From: Verrucomicrobia subdivision 3 bacterium UBA7542
GTDB lineage: Bacteria > Verrucomicrobiota > Verrucomicrobiia > Limisphaerales > UBA11358
NCBI GenBank assembly: GCA_002479245.1
Contig: DLMG01000152.1
Location: 1 to 11,057, forward strand
Reading direction: 5' to 3'
Length of the DNA stretch: 11,057 nucleotides
Positions within the stretch are counted from its first letter, which is position 1, and each line of letters opens with the position of its first letter. The position numbers and the translations under genes are program-made. The notes under the pieces are model-generated. The model saw nothing but the letters and a program-made list of their open reading frames with translations. It did not search any database and had not been told where the DNA came from. Below, in pieces: positions 6,507 through 11,057 of the stretch.

Positions 6507-7426
6507 TGATTTTGATTGCCGGTGGCATCCGGCGCGTTGGTTGCGGCGGCGGCCTTGATGATTTCGGCGACAATCTGGTCGGAAAGGTCTCCGCTTGTTG
6601 GAAAAACCATCTGCAAATGGCCGGCGGCGTCGATGATGAGCGTGCGGAAATCGTGATTGAAGGTGCCGGCATCGTATTGATAGGTGACGTTGGCCTGCCG
6701 GGCGAGTTCACCGATCTTGTCCGCCGGACCGGTGAGAAAGCTCCAATGTTTCGGATCGTATTGATAACTGTTTCCATACGCCTTCAGCATCGGCGGCGAA
6801 TCAAATTCCGTGTCGAAGGAGACGGAAAGCAGATGCCAGTTGGCGGGAGCGCCGGGCAGGGATTCGAGTTTTTGCTGCGCTTCCTGGAAATTTTTCGACA
6901 GCCGCGGGCAATAATCGGGCAGCGGGCAGCGGGTGTAAAAAAATGTGATGGCCAGCGCCTGCCCGCGAAAATCGTTCAGGCTCACCGCCTGGCCCAGTTC
7001 ATTGGTAAACTTGTAATCCAGCAACGGATGATTCGGCCGGACGATTGGTGAATTGGCCATGATTGGAATGGGCGGCAACGAAACCGTTCCAATTTTGCTG
7101 ATGCGATCCACCCAGCTTTCCGTTTCAGTGACGTGAAGCTGGAACGAAATTTCATCGCCCCGCTGCCAACCAGCCAGTTCTTTTGAGTCTTTCACCTTGA
7201 ACGGCATGGTCATGGCAGCCATGTAATTGGAAATGGCTTCGTGCCGGATGACCACCGTCCGGTCGGCCGGCTTGAGCTCCTGCACCACTCCCTTGGCGAT
7301 GAACATCCGCGCGTTGGTCGCCTCCCCGTTCGGGGATGAAAGGGAGCCGGCGGATTTTGCACCGCATGCAATCAGCATCAACAAAGTGAACGGCAATATG
7401 CTGATAAATGGCGCCCACAGCCTCAT
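6503..7426 (-). CDS. CusF-SCO1/SenC fusion copper lipoprotein
   Basis: A 307-residue exported protein with two copper-related domains. An n-region and hydrophobic core end in LIAC (C21), a good lipobox, so it is probably membrane-anchored in the periplasm. Residues about 43-112 resemble CusF (GVVQELKPADRTVVIRHEAI…MAAMTMPF); H62, M72 and M74 match the Cu(I)-binding His/Met/Met pattern. Residues about 128-292 are a thioredoxin-fold SCO1/SenC domain with FFYTRCPLPDYCPRLS: Cys167 and Cys173 are five residues apart rather than the usual CxxxC, and H258 (FNHDFRTLIID) supplies the conserved His. SCO proteins deliver copper to the Cu-A site of cytochrome oxidase or reduce its cysteines. Here the client may instead be the cupredoxin encoded upstream. 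Its stop overlaps the cytochrome start by 3-4 bp. No strong Shine-Dalgarno is visible before ATG 7426. Confidence 0.88.
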   Translation of the reverse strand: MRLWAPFISILPFTLLMLIACGAKSAGSLSSPNGEATNARMFIAKGVVQELKPADRTVVIRHEAISNYMAAMTMPFKVKDSKELAGWQRGDEISFQLHVTETESWVDRISKIGTVSLPPIPIMANSPIVRPNHPLLDYKFTNELGQAVSLNDFRGQALAITFFYTRCPLPDYCPRLSKNFQEAQQKLESLPGAPANWHLLSVSFDTEFDSPPMLKAYGNSYQYDPKHWSFLTGPADKIGELARQANVTYQYDAGTFNHDFRTLIIDAAGHLQMVFPTSGDLSDQIVAEIIKAAAATNAPDATGNQNH

Positions 7427-7484
7427 ATTTTATGGTCATGATTGTTTCTTTCTGCCCCGCACTTCCAGCATTTTTTATGATAAA

Positions 7485-8354
7485 TCATGGATTCGGCAGA
7501 CGTCCGACCCGATAAAATTCCGGGTTGAATGTCGCGTTCAGGTCCGTGAAGTCGATCGAGCTGCTGGCCGCCGCATTGGTGACGAGGGTGGTCCAATTGG
7601 GCGAAACCAGATTGGTGGAACTTTGGACGATGTAATTCAGTCCGGCATTAGCCGTGTAACTGAACCTGAATTTCCCGGGCGGCACCGTCTGCGGCGCACT
7701 GAGCAGCACCGACACCGGATCGACGACACTGATCGCGACCTGGTTGGTGGCGGTGGCGCCGCTGTTATCCGAGGCGATGGCGAAAAGGGTATAGCCGCCC
7801 GCAGCCAGGCTGTTGGCGACAGCGGAGAAGGGGACTGCGTTGTCATTGGCCAAAACCGTCGGACCGACAAGGAATTGCACATTGGTTACCGTGCCGTCAC
7901 TGTCTGAGGCCGAGGCTTGAATGGTCACGTTGGCCGGCGCGGCGAAAACCATACCGGGCGCGGGATTGGTGATGGTGACAGTGGGCGGCAGATTGGCCGT
8001 CGCGACAAGCACGGAGCCGGTCATCCCAAAGGCAACATGCACCATACAATAATACACAAAATTGCCGGCGGAAGGGAATGAGTTGGTAAATTTGGAGTTG
8101 ATGGGGAGTATGGTCGAATTCCACAATCCACTCGCTACCCCATTCGTGCCGCTGGTGGAAGAGTGATTACCGACAGCCCAAGTCCATATCACCTGATCGC
8201 CTGCGTTAATGGTGACATTGGCGGGCGAGAAGCGGTCGGTTGGGCTCCCCACCGTCACATTGGTGCTGGCGGCGAAACTGGATAGCGGGCTGTTGAAAAC
8301 CGCAACCGCCGCGCTTACGAGCGCCATTTTGAATAGATAACGTATTACTTTCAT
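7485..8354 (-). CDS. Secreted cupredoxin (plastocyanin-like) with Ig-like and C-terminal surface module
   Basis: A 289-residue secreted blue-copper-type protein. A signal peptide (about 1-29, ending SSFAAS) is followed by a cupredoxin domain (about 30-118) with the four type-1 copper ligands visible: H64 (VGNHSST), C103, H106 and M111 (YYCMVHVAFGM, spacing C-x2-H-x4-M). Residues about 123-211 form a bacterial Ig-like domain (PPTVTITNPAPGMVF…). Residues about 215-289 are a short C-terminal module (YIVQSSTNLVSPNWTTL…FYRVGRLPNP) seen on many secreted verrucomicrobial proteins. Its role is probably one-electron transfer in the periplasm or at the surface. It is the first gene of the minus-strand cluster and lies 58 bp before the SCO gene, a natural copper donor. 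The promoter-like element at 8495-8469 would give a leader of about 105 nt. The redox partner is not shown. Confidence 0.85.
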   Translation of the reverse strand: MKVIRYLFKMALVSAAVAVFNSPLSSFAASTNVTVGSPTDRFSPANVTINAGDQVIWTWAVGNHSSTSGTNGVASGLWNSTILPINSKFTNSFPSAGNFVYYCMVHVAFGMTGSVLVATANLPPTVTITNPAPGMVFAAPANVTIQASASDSDGTVTNVQFLVGPTVLANDNAVPFSAVANSLAAGGYTLFAIASDNSGATATNQVAISVVDPVSVLLSAPQTVPPGKFRFSYTANAGLNYIVQSSTNLVSPNWTTLVTNAAASSSIDFTDLNATFNPEFYRVGRLPNP

Positions 8355-8468
8355 AATGTTTCATCGAGTTAATTGGTGCCTATCACCTGACCGAAGCACG
8401 ATGGATTGGAGCCAACTGTGACGGCCAAAGACGTTTTGAGTAAAAAATTTCACTCCCATTAACAGGTG

Positions 8469-8495
8469 AGATGGACAAAGATGTCATTTGTTCCC
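8469..8495 (-). promoter_or_regulatory. Candidate ECF-sigma promoter of the cupredoxin-SCO-cytochrome-barrel cluster
   Basis: On the minus strand GGGAAC (8495-8490, the left arm of the palindrome) is followed after exactly 18 bp by TCTCACCT (from 8471). Both elements and their spacing are identical to those before the beta-propeller gene. Transcription would start near 8460, about 105 nt before the cupredoxin ATG. It is inferred to be recognised by the ECF sigma encoded divergently. Confidence 0.5.
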
Positions 8496-8518
8496 GCAAA
8501 TTTCCGGGAACAAATGAC
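8483..8518. repeat. 36-bp near-perfect palindrome in the divergent promoter region
   Basis: GTCATTTGTTCCCG (8483-8496) is perfectly inverted as CGGGAACAAATGAC (8505-8518). The 8-nt centre, caaatttc, is itself palindromic except for one C-C pair, so 34 of 36 bases are symmetrical. Each arm contains a GGGAAC -35-like core facing outward, so the palindrome itself sets up two divergent promoters. It could also be the operator of a dimeric regulator. A terminator is unlikely because no U-tract follows on either strand. Confidence 0.85.
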
Positions 8519-8532
8519 GGAGCATGGACTCT
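8506..8532 (+). promoter_or_regulatory. Candidate autoregulated ECF promoter of the sigma gene
   Basis: GGGAAC (8506-8511, right arm of the palindrome) is followed after 18 bp by TCT (8530-8532), the same spacing as the two minus-strand elements. The downstream bases (TCTTAAT) differ from TCTCACCT. Transcription would begin around 8540, leaving a leader of about 12 nt before ATG 8551, where no Shine-Dalgarno is evident. Autoregulation is usual for ECF sigma factors, but here it is inference. Confidence 0.45.
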
Positions 8533-8550
8533 TAATTTCAATGTTGCGAT

Positions 8551-9075
8551 ATGGCTGAAAGCCTGGATTTTGAGCGGTTGGTGGCTTGTTATTACGGGCC
8601 GCTGTACCAATTTGCCTTCAGCCTCGCACGTGACGAATCGGACGCCTGTGACCTCACACAACAAACTTTTTGCATTTGGGCGGCCAAAGGCCACCAGTTG
8701 CGCGATGCCTCCAAAGTGAAAACCTGGCTGTTCACCACCCTGCACCGCGAGTTCCTCGGCGCGCGGCGAAAGCAAACACGCTTTCCACACATCGATTTGG
8801 AGTACGCGGCGGCGGAACTTCCCGTCGTGTCGCCGCCAACCATCAACCGCCTTGACGCCGGACAGGCGCTTGATGCCCTGGCGCACCTGGATGAGATTTA
8901 TCAGGCGCCCGTCGCGTTGTTTTACCTGCAGGATTGTTCCTACAATGAGATTGCCGAAATTCTCGACGTGCCGCTGGGCACCGTCAAATCGCGCCTTACC
9001 CGCGGTCTCGGACGGCTGCACCAACTGCTGGCGGACACCCCCACCAACATACAACCCCAGCCACCAAACTTGTGA
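8551..9075 (+). CDS. ECF-family RNA polymerase sigma factor
   Basis: A 174-residue sigma-70 factor of the extracytoplasmic function group, directing RNA polymerase to a small set of promoters. Region 2 spans about 6-72, with core-binding DACDLTQQTFCIWAAK (31-46) and the -10-recognition helix around KTWLFTTLHREFLGARR (57-73). A variable linker follows, and then region 4 spans about 104-160, with the helix-turn-helix YNEIAEILDVPLGTVKSRL (131-149) that reads the -35. It starts at ATG 8551, which begins just ahead of region 2. The stop overlaps the anti-sigma gene by four bases (GTGA). It is divergent from the electron-transfer cluster, across a region with matching promoter-like elements. No long C-terminal extension is present; the tail is proline-rich. 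Confidence 0.93.
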   Translation: MAESLDFERLVACYYGPLYQFAFSLARDESDACDLTQQTFCIWAAKGHQLRDASKVKTWLFTTLHREFLGARRKQTRFPHIDLEYAAAELPVVSPPTINRLDAGQALDALAHLDEIYQAPVALFYLQDCSYNEIAEILDVPLGTVKSRLTRGLGRLHQLLADTPTNIQPQPPNL

Positions 9076-9830
9076 ATCGCGACGAAGCCAAAACCATTTT
9101 GCTGCTCTACCGGCCCGGCACGGCGGACGCCAATGATCCACAAATCGCCGGGGCGCTCGAGTTGGCCAAGCAGGACCCGGAATTGACACGCTGGCTGGTG
9201 GAGCATTGCGCGCGGCAGGAAGCGGTGCGCGCCGGATTCCGGAAAATCACCGCGCCCGCAGGATTGAAGGAGCAAATCATTTCCGAACAGGCGGCACAGG
9301 AAAAAATTACTACCTGGCGGCGGAACGCAATTCTCGCGGCGGCGGCGGCCGTTGTGGCGCTGGTTGTCCTGACACCGCTCTGGTTCCAGCACCGTGGAAA
9401 TGAAGAGACCTTCGCCATTTACCGAAGCCGGATGGCGGGCGTGGCGTTGCGCGGACCTTACCGCATGGATCTGGCCACGAACAATCCGGCGCAGGTCCGC
9501 GCCTACCTCGCGCAAAATCACGCGCCATCGGATTACGTTTTGCCCGCGCCTTTGGAAAAAACCGCCGTGACCGGTTGTGCGATTGAAGGCTGGCAGGGCG
9601 CAAAGGTTTCGATGATTTGTTTTCGCACCGGCAAGCCGCTGCCGTCGGGACAGCAAAGCGATCTTTGGCTGTTCGTCATTGACCGTTCCACGGTGAAGAA
9701 TGCGCCGCCGATGGATTCGCGCCGGTTTGTCCAGGTCAACAAACTCATGACCGTGACCTGGACTCAGGGAGACAAGTTGTACGTGTTGGGGATGGAAGGA
9801 GACGAACAAACCCTGCGGCAATATTTGTGA
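9072..9830 (+). CDS. Membrane anti-sigma factor without a zinc finger
   Basis: A 252-residue single-pass protein, predicted to hold the upstream ECF sigma at the membrane. A cytoplasmic helical part (1-82) is followed by one transmembrane helix (about 86-104, NAILAAAAAVVALVVLTPLW) and a periplasmic domain (105-252). The cytoplasmic part has only one cysteine (C46) and no HxxxCxxC zinc-binding anti-sigma motif. The periplasmic domain carries two cysteines (C169 in TGCAIEGW and C183 in MICFRTG) in a pattern I associate with verrucomicrobial anti-sigma-like proteins. They could form a disulfide or bind metal, so redox or copper sensing is possible. The GTG start overlaps the sigma stop, implying coupled, roughly equimolar synthesis. 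Its function is inferred mainly from position and topology. Confidence 0.75.
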   Translation: MNRDEAKTILLLYRPGTADANDPQIAGALELAKQDPELTRWLVEHCARQEAVRAGFRKITAPAGLKEQIISEQAAQEKITTWRRNAILAAAAAVVALVVLTPLWFQHRGNEETFAIYRSRMAGVALRGPYRMDLATNNPAQVRAYLAQNHAPSDYVLPAPLEKTAVTGCAIEGWQGAKVSMICFRTGKPLPSGQQSDLWLFVIDRSTVKNAPPMDSRRFVQVNKLMTVTWTQGDKLYVLGMEGDEQTLRQYL

Positions 9831-9843
9831 GCACGGCCGGTCG

Positions 9844-10698
9844 TCAGTTGTGATCCACGCTCATGTGATCGAGCACCCACTCCAGGTCGTTCTTCCCGTT
9901 GGAAGGAACGGGAATGGGGAGATTCGCGCCGTCCGGCAGCGGCGGACGGGAGGTGGTGGACTGCGTCCAGCGATGCAGCGAGCTGTGTCCATCGGCAAAC
10001 GAAAACGCCGTTGCGCCGTTGTGATACGTGGCGGGCAGGTCGTGCCACTCCGGATAATAGTCGCGTTCGAGAAAATAGCCGTCGTTGATGCTGTCCGGAT
10101 GTTCGTCGAGAAACACAAAAATTTCGGTGGGCTGCGGAATTTGCGTGATTTTAAAAAATTGCACGTAATCGGGATTGTTGATGTTGAAACCGTTGGTGGA
10201 AAAGTCGCCGGCGTTGCCAACCATCGCGTTCATCGAATAACTGCGGATGCGCCGGTCCCATCCAGCGGCGCTTTGGGCGGCGCTGACAACGTGGTCGGAG
10301 GGACAGCGGTAAATGGCCGTCGCCTGGCTGACAAAAGGGCCGAGACTAGCCCCGGTGAGGGTGGCGAAGTTGGTGTTGTCCGAATCCAACGCCCAAGTCA
10401 TGACGTTATTGACCCAGTTCAGCGGGGTGCGAAATGACGACCCGGCCATGCCGATGTTGTAGGGCAGCCGGTTTTCGAAATCGTTCGCGTACATTTGCCA
10501 GGCCAGATCAAGCTGCCTGGTGTTATTGAGGCAAAGGATGCCTTGCGCCCGCTCTTTGGCGCGTGACAATGCCGGCAATAAAATCGCCGCCAGTATCCCA
10601 ATGATGGCAATCACCACGAGCAGTTCGATCAGGGTAAAGCCTCTCCCTCTCGCTCCGATTGCAAGCGCTGAAGTTCGGGAAACGGGCAAAATGCTCAT
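9844..10698 (-). CDS. Pseudopilin-like protein with prepilin N-terminus and H-X9-DG motif
   Basis: A 284-residue protein of the large type II secretion/pilin-like family in Planctomycetota and Verrucomicrobiota. A 20-residue leader ends RGRG and is followed by [19 protein letters not shown] (from residue 21). This is a prepilin-peptidase site with the methylated Phe and Glu at mature +5, and the hydrophobic helix anchors the protein or packs in a pseudopilus. The processing-associated H-X9-DG motif is at H226-DG237 ([12 protein letters not shown]). Between them lies a globular domain with several Cys. Such proteins occur in many paralogues per genome and the role of most is unknown. It is convergent with the anti-sigma gene (13 bp apart) and divergent from leuS, so it is probably transcribed alone. 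ATG 10698 is the only sensible start; AAGGAAG lies somewhat far upstream. Confidence 0.88.
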   Translation of the reverse strand: MSILPVSRTSALAIGARGRGFTLIELLVVIAIIGILAAILLPALSRAKERAQGILCLNNTRQLDLAWQMYANDFENRLPYNIGMAGSSFRTPLNWVNNVMTWALDSDNTNFATLTGASLGPFVSQATAIYRCPSDHVVSAAQSAAGWDRRIRSYSMNAMVGNAGDFSTNGFNINNPDYVQFFKITQIPQPTEIFVFLDEHPDSINDGYFLERDYYPEWHDLPATYHNGATAFSFADGHSSLHRWTQSTTSRPPLPDGANLPIPVPSNGKNDLEWVLDHMSVDHN

Positions 10699-10851
10699 GG
10701 CACAAATCCGCTGTATCTTCCTTTCGAATGTCTAATGTAAATAATTACAACCTCTTTTCAACCATGTCAAAGTCCAAAATGCTTGAATTCAGGCGTCGCC
10801 GGGAATTCCGCCATTGCCCCGACGCCACGCTTTCCGCAAAATCCCGCGCCT

Positions 10852-11057
10852 ATGGCAAGCAGCCGCCGACAATATCCGTTTCATCTGATCGAACCGAAAT
10901 GGCAGCAATTTTGGGACGAACAACAGACCTTTCGCGCCTTCAATCCGGGCGATGCCCTTCCGGACGGGCATCCCTTTGCCCAACGCCATCAGCTTTCCGG
11001 CAAGGTGGCCGCCACGCAGTTGCCACCCAAATTTTACATTCTCGACATGTTTCCCTA
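10852..11057 (+). CDS. leuS: Leucyl-tRNA synthetase LeuS (3' truncated by the window)
   Basis: The first 68 codons of a class I aminoacyl-tRNA synthetase that charges tRNA-Leu. The N-terminus QYPFHLIEPKWQQFWDEQQTF and the later KFYILDMFP match the start of LeuS, where 'KWQ.FW' is followed by the first catalytic strand 'K.Y.LDMFPYPSG'; the window ends just before the HIGH motif. ATG 10852 is chosen because the family homology begins right after it. The frame is open further upstream without a better start, and no clear Shine-Dalgarno is present. Between FW and KFYILDM there are about 38 residues, including NPGDALPDGHPF, against about 15 in E. coli. I believe this insertion is typical of verrucomicrobial LeuS, but that is memory, not measurement. 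Confidence 0.9.
   Translation, partial: MASSRRQYPFHLIEPKWQQFWDEQQTFRAFNPGDALPDGHPFAQRHQLSGKVAATQLPPKFYILDMFP

Noticed and set aside
8483..8518. Palindrome read as a rho-independent terminator
   Set aside because: No U-run follows on either strand, and it lies between divergent genes, where a terminator is not needed.

Overview
The window looks like a chromosomal segment of a Verrucomicrobiota bacterium, most likely of the Limisphaerales/Pedosphaera type. This is inferred from several family signs seen together: a planctomycete-type cytochrome c (PSCyt1) domain, a pseudopilin of the 'H-X9-DG' class, a secreted protein ending in the 'YIVQSSTN…FYRVGR' module common in these bacteria, and a leucyl-tRNA synthetase with a long N-terminal insertion. 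No similarity search was run. The ends and flanks are housekeeping genes; the middle is a coherent accessory block.

Layout. Positions 1-1753 (+): the end of birA (biotin protein ligase) and coaX (type III pantothenate kinase), separated by a short palindromic repeat built on an attactcc octamer. Positions 1944-8354 (-): five exported proteins. In transcription order these are a cupredoxin/Ig-like protein, a CusF-SCO fusion lipoprotein, a probable octaheme c-type cytochrome lipoprotein, an outer-membrane beta-barrel carrying its own N-terminal cytochrome c domain, and, after a 232-bp gap with its own promoter, a six-repeat NHL-type beta-propeller. Positions 8551-9830 (+): a divergent ECF sigma factor and its membrane-bound anti-sigma factor. 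Positions 9844-10698 (-): a pseudopilin-like protein. Positions 10852-11057 (+): the first 68 codons of leuS.

How the block may work. The MtrA/DmsE-like multiheme cytochrome next to an MtrB/PioB-like barrel is the signature of a porin-cytochrome conduit that carries electrons across the outer membrane. Here the barrel is fused to a monoheme PSCyt1 domain, and two copper proteins precede the pair. No canonical extracellular decaheme (MtrC-like) gene is visible. The electron donor or acceptor and the direction of flow cannot be read from the sequence.

Regulation. A 36-bp near-perfect palindrome (8483-8518) between the sigma gene and the cluster carries a GGGAAC element in each direction. On the minus strand GGGAAC is followed after exactly 18 bp by TCTCACCT. 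The same GGGAAC-N18-TCTCACCT arrangement stands upstream of the beta-propeller gene. On the plus strand GGGAAC-N18-TCT leads into the sigma gene. This suggests that one ECF sigma drives itself, the conduit cluster and the propeller gene as a regulon. It is the most testable new idea in the window.
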